Of a DNA stretch of 64,000 nucleotides, positions 46,935 to 55,717 are shown piece after piece (positions within the stretch are counted from its first letter, which is position 1; each line of letters starts with the position of its first letter). Under the pieces are notes generated by a model, which made no database searches, was not told where the DNA came from, and saw only the letters and a list, made by a program, of their open reading frames with translations. This stretch comes from Novosphingobium sp. 9 (GTDB lineage Bacteria > Pseudomonadota > Alphaproteobacteria > Sphingomonadales > Sphingomonadaceae), in assembly GCF_025340265.1 (NCBI RefSeq), contig NZ_CP022708.1, positions 1,144,501 through 1,208,500 on the forward strand, read 5' to 3'. A program made the position numbers and the translations under genes.

Positions 46935-47854
46935 GCCTCGACCCCGCCTATCTCGAATATTCGCACCGCCGACAGGGCTACGATCACGACTTTTATGACT
47001 GGTCGGCCCTGCGCGAACGCCCGGCCTTTGCCTGGCCCGGCGGCAAGCCGCTGGCGGTGTGGCTGGCCGTCAGCCTCGAATGGTTTCCCATCGTGCCCGA
47101 GGACAAGCCCTTCCGCGCGCCGGGGCATATGCAAACCGCCTATCCCGATTACCGGCACTATACCTCGCGGGAATATGGATCGCGCGTGGGCGTCTTCCGG
47201 ATGCTCGACGCCTTTGCCAAAGTCGGCGCCAGGGCCTCGTTTCTGCTCAACGCCGCGATCGCCGAGCGCTATCCCGAACTGGTTGCAAGCGTCATCGCGG
47301 CAGGTCACGAGATCGTTGCCCATTCCACCGACATGAACGGTACGATCGCCTCGACCCTGCCCGAAGAGCAGGAACGCGCGCTGATCCGCGAAACGCTCGA
47401 CCGGATCGAGGATGCCTGCGGCGTGCGTCCGCGCGGCTGGGCCTCCATCGCTCGCTCGCAAAGCTTCGCGACACCACGGCTGCTCGCCGAAGCGGGCGTG
47501 GAATACCAGTGCGACTGGGTGAACGACGAACTGCCCTATGCCATGCAGACTTCTGCCGGCCAGATCGTCAATATTCCGCTCAACCATGAATTGTCCGACC
47601 GTCAGATCGTGACGGTACAACAGCACTCGGCAGAAAGTTATGCCGAGCAGATCGGCGACGCCGCGCAATGGCTTGCGGACGAAGCCGCTCGCGAGAACGG
47701 CGCGCGGATGCTGCCGCTGCAACTGACACCGTACATCATGGGGCTACCTTATCGCATCGGGGCACTGGAAGACCTGCTCGCCAAACTGGCAGCACGGGAA
47801 GACGTCTGGTTCGCGACCGGCGCGAACCTGCTCGATGGCTGGCGCAATCGCTGA
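46931..47854 (+). CDS. PuuE-like protein, copy 3, with altered C-terminal histidines
   Basis: ATG 46931 overlaps the previous stop (ATGA). The 307-residue protein has WLAVSLEWFPI at motif 1 and HEIVAHSTDMNGT at motif 2, but the C-terminal motif reads LQLTPYIMGLPYRIGALED, with Thr and Tyr where copies 1 and 2 have His. Loss of two residues likely to be catalytic suggests altered chemistry, or a non-catalytic partner for copy 2, with which its translation is coupled. Followed by a hairpin terminator. Confidence 0.8.
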   Translation: MSLDPAYLEYSHRRQGYDHDFYDWSALRERPAFAWPGGKPLAVWLAVSLEWFPIVPEDKPFRAPGHMQTAYPDYRHYTSREYGSRVGVFRMLDAFAKVGARASFLLNAAIAERYPELVASVIAAGHEIVAHSTDMNGTIASTLPEEQERALIRETLDRIEDACGVRPRGWASIARSQSFATPRLLAEAGVEYQCDWVNDELPYAMQTSAGQIVNIPLNHELSDRQIVTVQQHSAESYAEQIGDAAQWLADEAARENGARMLPLQLTPYIMGLPYRIGALEDLLAKLAAREDVWFATGANLLDGWRNR

Positions 47855-47868
47855 GCAGGATGCAGACA

Positions 47869-47905
47869 GCCAAGGGGGCAGGCGATATCCGCCTGCCCCC
47901 TTGGC
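47869..47905. terminator. Hairpin terminator after the amidase-PuuE operon
   Basis: GCCAAGGGGGCAGGCG (47869-47884) pairs perfectly with 47890-47905 over 16 bp. No long T run follows, but the position between convergent units fits a terminator. Confidence 0.75.
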
Positions 47906-47925
47906 ATTCATACAAATTTGCTATC

Positions 47926-47945
47926 AGTTCAGTTCAGTTCAGTTC
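47926..47945. repeat. Tandem pentamer AGTTC x4
   Basis: AGTTC is repeated four times without change and overlaps the stop codon of the IclR-type gene on the minus strand. It looks like a simple slipped-strand repeat. Confidence 0.9.
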
Positions 47946-48738
47946 AGCGCAGCGTTATCCCCTGCGGCGATTTCCAGATCGCGCGAGATGGCAGCGGCCG
48001 TCGCCTTGAGGTCTTCGAGGTGACGGGCCACCGCTTCGGGCTGCTTCATGGCCGAAGAGAAATAGATCATGGTGAGCGCCGCGACGAACCGGCCGCGACA
48101 CATGATCGGCACGGCCAGCGAAGACGTCTTGCCCGGCGTCAGATTGTGTTGCCCCACGAGATGGCATCGTACCCGTCTTCCCGGATACGCTCACGGTTGC
48201 TGAGGGCGATCTCGGTGGGCAGGCCACGCTGTCCGCTGTCGTCCGCGACATTGAGCCACTCGACGACCTGCTCCAGCTCCATCGCATCCATGTTGGCAAG
48301 GCAGACGCGTCCGGCGGCGCTGTCGACCAGCGGCAGTCTGAAGCCGGGATAATAGACCTCGAAGGTCAGCGATGTCTCGGAATGCGTCGAATCGCGCACC
48401 ACCATATGCGTGCCGATCCGCACCGTCAGCGAGACCGGCCAGCCGATTCGCTGGGTCAGATCACGGATATGCTCGCGCCCATGTTCCACGACCATGCTGT
48501 CCGAGCGGAACCCTTGCGAGAGCGACTGGACCAGCGCGGTCGGGCGATAGTACTTGCGCGCGGGCTCCTGCTCGACCAGCCCTTCGTGGATGAGGGTCTG
48601 CACGATACGGCAGGTCGTGGGATAAGGCAGACCGCCGCGACGGGCGATCTGCATCATCGACAGCGATCCCATCTGGTTGATTTCCTGAAGGATCGAAATG
48701 GCCCGGCTGACAGACCGGATCGGAATACCCTTTTCCAT
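47939..48738 (-). CDS. IclR-family regulator, paralogue of the 13049 gene (frame disrupted at a C4 run)
   Basis: ATG 48738 begins MEKGIPIRSVSRAISILQEI. The winged helix (SLSMMQIARRGGLPYPTTCR, IVQTLIHEGLVEQEPARK) and most of the effector domain read cleanly to DAISWG. One extra base in the run at 48152-48155 joins QHNLTPGKTSSLAVPIMCRG and the C-terminus, ending at 47939. The same HNLTPGKTSS segment is intact in the 13049 paralogue, which confirms the correct frame. Restored length is about 266 residues. It may regulate module B. Confidence 0.85.
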
Positions 48739-48838
48739 GGTGCGCGACCTCCCTGTAGATGCAGTCCTGAACGTGCTTTTTGCGAACCCCCGTTCGCCCC
48801 ATCCGGACCGCGATCACCTGCGGCCCGCAACTCTTGAT

Positions 48839-49794
48839 TCAGGCCGCCTTCAGCGTCTTCGAGAAGCCCAGCGGCAGGCCTGCGTCCGTGACGAAGCCGT
48901 AGAGCGGTTCGCCCGGCAATGCCTCGGCAACGATCGCGCGAACCGCGAACAGCCGGTCGAGATCGATACCGGTGGCGATCCCCATCGCCTCCAGCATGAA
49001 GGCCAGGTCTTCCGTCACGATATTGCCGCTGGCGCCGGGCGCGAAGGGACAGCCGCCCAGGCCGCCCAGCGAGGCATCGATGGTGTCCAGCCCGGACTCC
49101 AGCGCCGCCAGTACGTTGGCAAGGCCCAGTCCACGCGTGTTGTGGAGGTGGATACCGGTCAGCGCCGCCTCGCCCACCGCACCGCGCACCAGCGCGACAA
49201 GACGACGAACGGCGACGGATCGGCATAACCGGTAGTGTCCGACAGCCCCACCTCGTTGCAGCCCGCAGCCATCAGCCGTTCGGCAAGGCGCGCGATCTGC
49301 GCATCGGGAATGGCCCCCTCCAGCGTGCAACCGAACGCTGTGGAAAGACTGCCCTCGAAGTGCGGCCGCCCGTCTGCCGGCAGCGCAAGGATCATTTCGG
49401 CAATGCGGCTCGCCTCCTCGATCACCTGATCGTGGGTCCGGCGCAGGTTGCGCAGCGAATGCGTTTCCGAGACCGAAAGCGGCAGGGTGATCTTGTGGGC
49501 ACCGGCAGCAATGGCATCCGCCGCGCCGCGAGCGTTCGGCACCAGAACCGCCACGGTCAGATCGGGTATCGTGCGGGCATAAGCAACAATTTCGGCGGTA
49601 TCGGCAAGTTGCGGCAGCAGTTTTGCCGGTACAAAGCTGCCGACCTCGATTTCGCGGACTCCCGCAGCGGCCTCCGCTGCGATCCATGCCTTCTTCGCTT
49701 CGGTCGGCATCGTGCGCGACACGTTCTGCAAGCCGTCACGAGGTCCAACTTCGCTGATCAAAACCGACACGCCAGAGCCCTTCACTTCATTCAT
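48839..49794 (-). CDS. HMG-CoA lyase-like enzyme (citramalyl-CoA lyase type possible; frame disrupted)
   Basis: ATG 49794 leads into VLISEVGPRDGLQNVSRTMP, then EVGSFVPAKLLPQLADT and EVGLSDTTGYADPS. The C-terminal part (GIHLHNTRGLGLANVLAALE, LGGLGGCPFAPGASGNIVTE) is in another frame. One extra base near 49211-49215 joins them into about 318 residues. Catalytic Arg, Asp, two His and the Cys of the G-G-C-P-F loop are all present. HMG-CoA lyases split 3-hydroxyacyl-CoAs; a relative in Chloroflexus splits (R)-citramalyl-CoA to pyruvate and acetyl-CoA. Near the CoA-transferase/LeuCD operon, that reaction fits better than leucine breakdown. Confidence 0.83.
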
Positions 49795-49901
49795 TTGTCA
49801 TATTGATACACCAAATAAAAAGGCTGTCCATAGGCCTCGGACACGCATGATTGTTTCACGGAGAAGGGCAGGAACGTAACAGCGCACCCCGCAGAAATGC
49901 G

Positions 49902-49937
49902 CGATGCGCGCCGCTCCCCCAGGACCGGCGCGCATCG
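49902..49937. terminator. Hairpin between convergent-side units, possible terminator
   Basis: CGATGCGCGCCG pairs with CGGCGCGCATCG over 12 bp, followed on the plus strand by ATTTT. It lies 70 bp past the methyltransferase stop on the minus strand. The T tract is short, so this is tentative. Confidence 0.45.
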
Positions 49938-50007
49938 ATTTTCCAGTACGGAAAGATAGCTCGGGGCTGTTCCCCGAACGAATCAGCAATAACCCGAAAG
50001 GCGAATC

Positions 50008-51165
50008 TCAGGCGACGCCGGATGCCACGAACCACGATCGGAACACGCCCTCGCTTTTCGCGCCGAACCGGAAAGGGCCGCTGCGTGCATCCAGACTGGT
50101 CGCCTGATACCCGGCCTCGATATCGTGGAAGCCTGCCGCAGCGAACAGCGCCGGATAATCCGCCGTCAGCGCACCGCGCCAGTTGGGTTCATTGTTGTAC
50201 TGGGCTTCCAGTTCGCCGGACAGTTCCACCCACGGATCGGAGTTATCGTGCAGCAGCGGCACTTCGAGATGGACCGCCAGACCGCCCGGCGTCAGCAGAC
50301 GACGGCTCTCGGCGAGGATGGCCTGCACCGCCTCTGGCGAGGATTCGTGGAACAGGATGCAGCTGTAGACCACATCGAAGCTGGCGTCGGCGAAGTCCGT
50401 CCGTTCCGCGTTCTGCTGGGAGAAATGGATGGCGGCTCCAAGATGTTCGGCGCGGGCATGGGCGTAGCGCAGGATCGAGGCACCGACGTCGATCGCATGG
50501 ATTTCCGCCTTCGGGAAAGCCCGCGCGGCAGGCACCGTGCTGGTCCCGATCCCGCATCCCATGTCGAGTACACGCTCGGGCGCAATCTGCGGGCATCGCG
50601 TCAGGACGTGGGCAATGGCAGTCTGCCCCCTCAGGTCGTTGAGCATGCCCCCGTTGCGCCCCAGCATGTAGACCGCGCCGCCGCGGTCCATCACAGCCCC
50701 CTGCAACAGCGAGCCATCATCGAGCTGATTGCCGCCGGGCATCAGATGGATGTCACCCTGCGTCACATAGTCCGGCGCCACGAACGCGGCATCGACGCGA
50801 ACGGAGCCTTTCGGCTCGACAATTTTCGCCAGCGCTTCGAGTTCTTCTGCCTGTCGCTCGACGCTTCCGGCAACCGCGCTCCACAACTGTCGCTGGGATT
50901 CGCGCTTCAGCGCCATCCAGCTGCGGAAGCTTTCGCGGCTCTCCATGCGCTCTCGCAGGTCCGCCACGCGATTGTTGGTGGCCGTGCCTGCAAGGCCCGC
51001 CTGCTCCACTTGCGCAAGTCCCGCCTGCACCGGCTCCAGCTGCTGCATCACATAGAGCTTGAGATCGCGCACGAACAATTGCTCAACCAGTTCGTCGTGG
51101 CTGGGCAGCGCGATCATCGGGTGATCGAGCGCCTTGCGGCTTTCGGAAATCCCTTCCATCGTCAC
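50008..51165 (-). CDS. Two-domain class I SAM-dependent methyltransferase (module B copy)
   Basis: ATG 51165 overlaps the stop of the coiled-coil gene (ATGA). The 385-residue protein has a helical N-terminal half, the signature GDIHLMPGGNQLDDGSLLQG and AVMDRGGAVYMLGRNGG, then a class I domain: VLDMGCGIGTSTVP (motif I), IHAIDVGASILRYAHARAEH, FADASFDVVYSCILFHESS and SRRLLTPGGLAVHLE. The N-terminal signature, the R-Y-A-H-A-R-A segment and the Y-N-N-E-P segment are shared with the copy at 18508. Substrate unknown. Conservation of both the paired gene and the extra domain points to an uncharacterised enzyme system. Confidence 0.82.
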   Translation of the reverse strand: MTMEGISESRKALDHPMIALPSHDELVEQLFVRDLKLYVMQQLEPVQAGLAQVEQAGLAGTATNNRVADLRERMESRESFRSWMALKRESQRQLWSAVAGSVERQAEELEALAKIVEPKGSVRVDAAFVAPDYVTQGDIHLMPGGNQLDDGSLLQGAVMDRGGAVYMLGRNGGMLNDLRGQTAIAHVLTRCPQIAPERVLDMGCGIGTSTVPAARAFPKAEIHAIDVGASILRYAHARAEHLGAAIHFSQQNAERTDFADASFDVVYSCILFHESSPEAVQAILAESRRLLTPGGLAVHLEVPLLHDNSDPWVELSGELEAQYNNEPNWRGALTADYPALFAAAGFHDIEAGYQATSLDARSGPFRFGAKSEGVFRSWFVASGVA

Positions 51166-51479
51166 TGTCCTTCCTGCTGCTGTGCCTTGACCAGTTCCGC
51201 CTGCGCCGCCTCGCGCATGGGGCGCAGCACCTTGTCGAGGATACGGCCACGCTGCTCGTCTCGCTCGGCCTGCGCCGCCGGGTCCGGATCGAAGGCATCC
51301 ACCGAACCGGGCGCGAGCGTGCCGTTCGCCACCAACAGTCGCTCGCAGGCATCCAGCCGGGCACGCAGCACGGTGATTTCCGAGGTCAGGGCCAGGATCA
51401 TGGCCAGATGCTGTTCATCCAGCGCGCGGCTGCCGACAATATCATCGAGTCGATGGGGTGTGCGGGGAAGTCTGCTCAT
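51162..51479 (-). CDS. Small coiled-coil protein partnered with methyltransferase (module B copy)
   Basis: A 105-residue helical protein: LDEQHLAMILALTSEITVLR, ARLDACERLLVANG, then AAQAERDEQRGRILDKVLRP. It matches the protein at 19790 through the same M-I-L-x-L-x-x-E-I-x-V and R-L-D-x-x-E-R-x-x-x-x-N-G pattern. Here it precedes the methyltransferase and overlaps it by 4 bp, while in module A it follows, so the pairing survives rearrangement. That supports a physical or functional partnership. No known family recognised. Confidence 0.75.
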   Translation of the reverse strand: MSRLPRTPHRLDDIVGSRALDEQHLAMILALTSEITVLRARLDACERLLVANGTLAPGSVDAFDPDPAAQAERDEQRGRILDKVLRPMREAAQAELVKAQQQEGQ

Positions 51480-51843
51480 GCCGCCAGACTAGCGCGCCAG
51501 CGGATTTGTCACGCATCGCCGAAGCCGATGATCGCACAATGGATAGGCAGGCCAGTTCCATCCCGACATCGGCAAGCTATCAGGCCGCCACGGTCAAGAC
51601 CTGCCGCCCCTTATCGCGCAAACCGCAGCATGCCTAACCTTTGCAAGGCGTTGCGCCTTGCCGAAAGTACAGATCGAGCATGCCGACCAGCCGCATAAAG
51701 ATTGCCCAATTTTTCAGCAGCACTGCCTTGCAAACCGGCATTCCTCGCTCTTCGGATAGTGAACGCAGCGATGCCCCAAAGGCATACGATCAGCATCACT
51801 CTCCGCATCAGCCAAGCGCACATTGGCGTTCAGGAGAAGTATC
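51480..51843. other. Divergent promoter region with operator-like half-site
   Basis: About 365 bp between the coiled-coil gene and TonB receptor 2. TTCGGATAG at 51751-51759 matches the right arm of the 12954 palindrome in 8 of 9 positions. AGGAGA lies just before the receptor start. No convincing coding frame. Confidence 0.45.
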
Positions 51844-54030
51844 ATGAGGAAAGCTTCGTTGCTGCTGGCGAGCGCCATGACGGTTGCCGCCACCCTTGCC
51901 GCCGGGTCTGCACAGGCTCAGGACTCGGCATCGTCGTCCGAGAAGGCGAAACCGTCCGCCACGGGGAGCGGCGACATTGTCGTGACGGCGCAGCGCCGCG
52001 AGCAGAACCTGGAAAAGACGCCGATCGCGATCACAGCACTGACCAGCGCCATGCTGGAACAGCGTGGGCTCACCCAAGTGCAGAATATCGCCGCGCAAAC
52101 GCCCGGTCTTCAGATCACCAACGTCACCGCCTCGCCCAACGCGATCCTTGTTGCGCTGCGCGGCGCACAGGAGCTGAACGGCGGCTCGATCACCTCGGAA
52201 TCGCCTGTCGCGATCTATATCGACGACGTTTACCAGTCGCGCCTGTCCGCCGCGAACTATGACCTCGCCGACATCACCCGCGTCGAAGTGCTGCGCGGAC
52301 CGCAGGGCACGCTTTACGGTCGCAATTCGATGACCGGCGCGATCAAGCTGGTCACTCGCCAGCCGGACGGCACAAGCTGGGCGAACGTCGACGTTTCGGC
52401 GGGCAGCTATCAGGAGGCCAAGATCAAGGCAAGCGTGGGCACGCCGATCACCGAGAACCTCGCCCTTGCAGCCTCCGGCTTCTACGATGACCGCAATGAC
52501 GGGTGGCAGTACGACGAGGCGCTGGACCAGAAAGTGGGCAAGTTCCGCAAGTACGGCGGGCAGGTCGCTCTCGGCATCACCAACGTACCGGGCCTAACTG
52601 CCGTACTGACCGGCCGCTATGGCGTCAGCCTGACCGACGGCATGTATTTCATCCCGGTGGATTACGCGACGAACAAATCCAGCCTCGGCAACTTCTACGA
52701 TACCAATTCGCCGCGTAAATCCAATGGCGACACCTGGCAGAAGAGCCTCTCGCTCAAGCTCGGCTACGACCTTGGCAACGTAACCATCAAGTCCATCACC
52801 GCCTACGAGCACCTGAAGGACAACTGGGCCATCGACTTCTCGGGCGGCTATTATCTGGCGCCGGACGATCTCACCACCGGCTTCTATCGCTCCAGCTTCG
52901 GCAAGCAGCACCAGTTCACCGAAGAACTGCAGGCACTGGGCAAGGCCTTCGACGGCAAGCTGAACTGGATCGTCGGCGCATTCTACTTCGACGAACATGC
53001 CAGCCAGGTATTGCCCGAGGACGACCTCGGCGCATTCGGCCTGACCTACCTGCCCACGAGCTATTCCACCGACAGCAAGAGCCTCGCGGTCTACGGTCAG
53101 GCCGACTACGCGCTGACCGACAAGCTGACGGTGTCCGTGGGCATCCGCCACTCGCACGACGTGAAGCACTTCTATTCGCTGTCACCCGACGGCGCAGGCG
53201 ACGATGCGCCGCTCGTGGCCGGAACCGACAAGACCACGGCCAGCGTCTGGACGCCGCGCTTCAACGTCCAGTACGATCTCAACCGGGATGTCATGCTCTA
53301 TGCCACTATCGCCAAGGGCTATCGCGCCGGTGGTTTCAACTCGCTGGTCATCGCCAACCCTTCGCTGTTCGGGACGCCCTACAAGCCCGAAAGCGTGTGG
53401 TCCTATGAGGCAGGCGCCAAGATCCAGACGCCCGATCACCGCGGCCACCTGAACCTTGCAGGCTATTACGAGCAGCTCAGTGATCTGCAGACGCTGGCCG
53501 ATGCCGGCGGGTCGGGCTCGTTCATCTACCAGAACGCGGCCAACGCGAAAGTCTGGGGCGTAGAGGCAGAGCTGGCCTACCAGCCTGTCACCGGCCTCAA
53601 CCTCTATGCCAGCGGCGCCTGGACGGACGACAAGTACGGCAAGCTGGATCCCAGTTCGGAAGCGGCACAGTACGGCGCCGACAAGCTGCCAATGATCTCG
53701 CGTTGGCAGTACCAGGTCGGCGGCAGCTACGAAGCCGCACTGCCCAAGGATGCCGGTTCGCTGACCTTCGCGGGCGATTACAGCTATCGCTCGTCCTACT
53801 ACATGCTCGTCACGCTGGACCCGTACAGCAAGGTGACACCGGTCGGTCGCGGCAATGCCTCGATCACCTGGAAGTCCGACAAGGACCACTTCGAAGTCTA
53901 TCTGCAGTCCAAGAACGTCTTCAATTCGAAGGACTATTACGCGCAGAACAACTTCATTCCGGGTGTCTTCGCCTACAAGCTCGCGATGGAGCCGCGCACG
54001 TTCATGGCCGGCTTCCGCTTCAAGTTCTGA
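51844..54030 (+). CDS. TonB-dependent outer-membrane receptor 2
   Basis: ATG 51844 behind AGGAGA gives 728 residues. Signal peptide LLLASAMTVAATLAAGSAQA, TonB box GDIVVTAQRREQNLEKTP, plug motifs IYIDDVYQSRL and RVEVLRGPQGTLYGRNSMTG, and a 22-strand-type barrel ending MAGFRFKF with the terminal aromatic residue. Frame intact. It imports a substrate in a TonB-dependent way and heads a plus-strand operon: hydrolase, SDR, Gfo/Idh dehydrogenase and MFS. It is the sphingomonad receptor type often linked to catabolic clusters. Confidence 0.92.
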   Translation: MRKASLLLASAMTVAATLAAGSAQAQDSASSSEKAKPSATGSGDIVVTAQRREQNLEKTPIAITALTSAMLEQRGLTQVQNIAAQTPGLQITNVTASPNAILVALRGAQELNGGSITSESPVAIYIDDVYQSRLSAANYDLADITRVEVLRGPQGTLYGRNSMTGAIKLVTRQPDGTSWANVDVSAGSYQEAKIKASVGTPITENLALAASGFYDDRNDGWQYDEALDQKVGKFRKYGGQVALGITNVPGLTAVLTGRYGVSLTDGMYFIPVDYATNKSSLGNFYDTNSPRKSNGDTWQKSLSLKLGYDLGNVTIKSITAYEHLKDNWAIDFSGGYYLAPDDLTTGFYRSSFGKQHQFTEELQALGKAFDGKLNWIVGAFYFDEHASQVLPEDDLGAFGLTYLPTSYSTDSKSLAVYGQADYALTDKLTVSVGIRHSHDVKHFYSLSPDGAGDDAPLVAGTDKTTASVWTPRFNVQYDLNRDVMLYATIAKGYRAGGFNSLVIANPSLFGTPYKPESVWSYEAGAKIQTPDHRGHLNLAGYYEQLSDLQTLADAGGSGSFIYQNAANAKVWGVEAELAYQPVTGLNLYASGAWTDDKYGKLDPSSEAAQYGADKLPMISRWQYQVGGSYEAALPKDAGSLTFAGDYSYRSSYYMLVTLDPYSKVTPVGRGNASITWKSDKDHFEVYLQSKNVFNSKDYYAQNNFIPGVFAYKLAMEPRTFMAGFRFKF

Positions 54031-54102
54031 TGATCGCGCGGGGCCGGGGGCGCGCACCGCACCCCCGACCCCGCGCTTGTTCAAACAGGTGTCGCACAGC
54101 TT

Positions 54103-54911
54103 ATGACCGACCTGACCGCCGCCGCACAGCATGCGGGAGCTTCGCTGTTCCGCATCGATGCCGGGATCGGCCGCGATCTGGTCGGCCTCGACTGGAACCG
54201 GGAAGGCGCCTCAGCGGGCTGCATCCTGTTCTCTCACGGTGCCGCTTCGGCGCCTTGGAAGTACGCGCCGATGATCGATGACTGGCGCGCGCGCGGTTAT
54301 CGCGTGCTGGCCCCGCTGCACGTCGATTCCACCGATCACCCCGATACCCTTGCCTATCCCGGTCTCGCCTCATGGCGGGCAAGGCTCGAAGATATGCGCA
54401 GTCTGGCGCAGCTGACCGATCAGCCACATATCGCCGCCGGACACAGTTACGGCGCTCTCGTCGCCCTGACGCTGGGCGGGGCTCGCGGGGAGGAGCCCGC
54501 CGATATCGCGCGCTCCTGCGGTGATGCCACACCCTCGCGACACACCCAGTGCGTGCTGGCGTTCTCGCCTCCCCGGCCATTCCGGGGCTGATCAGCGAGG
54601 CGGGTTATTCCAGGCTTGCCCGCCCCGCTCTCATCCAGACTGGCACCCGCGACGACATGCCCGGATGGCACGATCCCCATGCCGGGTGGGAACTCCATCG
54701 ACAGGCCTGGGATGCGTCACCTGCGAAGGGCGACACGCACTTGCTGGTGCTCGACGGCGTCGATCACACCTTTGGCGGCGCGATCTGCGAGCCCGGACCG
54801 GAAAACGGATGGCAATCGGCGGAATTGGCCATCGCGCTGCAAACCACCGCGCTGTTTCTGAGTGGCGAGCACCTGACAGTCAGCCCCGCTCACAGGATCG
54901 AAACGAAATGA
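54103..54911 (+). CDS. Alpha/beta hydrolase, dienelactone-hydrolase-like (frame disrupted at a C4 run)
   Basis: ATG 54103 begins MTDLTAAAQHAGASLFRIDA. HIAAGHSYGALVALTLGG is a normal G-x-S-x-G elbow. The frame is lost after VLAFSPP; one extra base in the run at 54571-54574 gives PAIPGLISEAGYSRLARPAL and on to a stop at 54911, with the catalytic-type LDGVDHTFGGAI. Restored length about 269 residues. Unlike the hydrolases at 23423 and 36124, this one keeps the Ser and His. Probably a lactone or ester hydrolase. It is in the TonB receptor 2 operon. Confidence 0.78.
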
Positions 54912-54921
54912 AAGACCCACG

Positions 54922-55692
54922 ATGACAGACAGGCTTGCAGGCAAGACGGCGCTCGTCACCGGCGCAGCGCTCGGCATCGGCAAGGCGATCGCGCTGCGTT
55001 TCGCCCAAGCCGGCGCGCGCGTCGCCCTTGTCGACATCGATGACAAGGCCCTCGCGCAGACCTGCGAGGAAATTGCGACACTCGGCGGCGAGGCATGGCC
55101 GATCCTCGCCGATGCGACCGATCCGGCATCGGTGGAACAGGGCGTAGACCTCGCTCTCTCCCGCCTCGGCAACGTTCAGGTGCTGGTGAACAACGTCGGC
55201 GGCGGTAAGGCGGGGCGTATCTGGGAGCTATCCGTCGAGGACTGGGACCGGATCATGGCGCTCAATCTGCGCTCGATGTTCCTGTTTACCCGAACTCTCG
55301 TCCCGCAGATGATCGCGCAAAAATCCGGGCGCATCATCTGTCTTTCGTCCGGTGCCCGCAACGGCACCGTCTGGAATGCCTATTATCGCGGCGCCTGCGC
55401 CTACTCCACGGCAAAGGCGGGCGTCACCGGGTTCGTACGCGATCTTGCCATCGAACTGGCGGACCATGCGATTACCGTCAACGCGATTGCCCCCGGCCCC
55501 ATCGATACCGAACTGGCCGGCCCGTACCTGCGCGCGATGGAGACCCCAGACATGCCGCTCTCGCCCTGCCGGATGACGCCGCTCGGCCGCCTCGGCACCC
55601 CGCGCGAGGTCGCCGACGCCGCCCTGTACCTTGCGGGAGACGATGCCGCCTACGTTACCGGGACCGTACTCGACGTGACCGGCGGCCGCTAA
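54922..55692 (+). CDS. Short-chain dehydrogenase/reductase
   Basis: A 256-residue classical SDR starting 10 bp past the hydrolase stop. LVTGAALGIGKAIALRFAQA is the NAD(P) motif, followed by NNVGGG, the catalytic Ser in CLSSGARNG, YSTAK, PGPIDTELAG and a C-terminal TGTVLDVTGGR. Resembles 3-hydroxyacyl or alcohol dehydrogenases. Part of the receptor 2 operon. Confidence 0.92.
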   Translation: MTDRLAGKTALVTGAALGIGKAIALRFAQAGARVALVDIDDKALAQTCEEIATLGGEAWPILADATDPASVEQGVDLALSRLGNVQVLVNNVGGGKAGRIWELSVEDWDRIMALNLRSMFLFTRTLVPQMIAQKSGRIICLSSGARNGTVWNAYYRGACAYSTAKAGVTGFVRDLAIELADHAITVNAIAPGPIDTELAGPYLRAMETPDMPLSPCRMTPLGRLGTPREVADAALYLAGDDAAYVTGTVLDVTGGR

Positions 55693-55717
55693 AGCCCTAA
55701 CCTTCAAAGGACACGCC

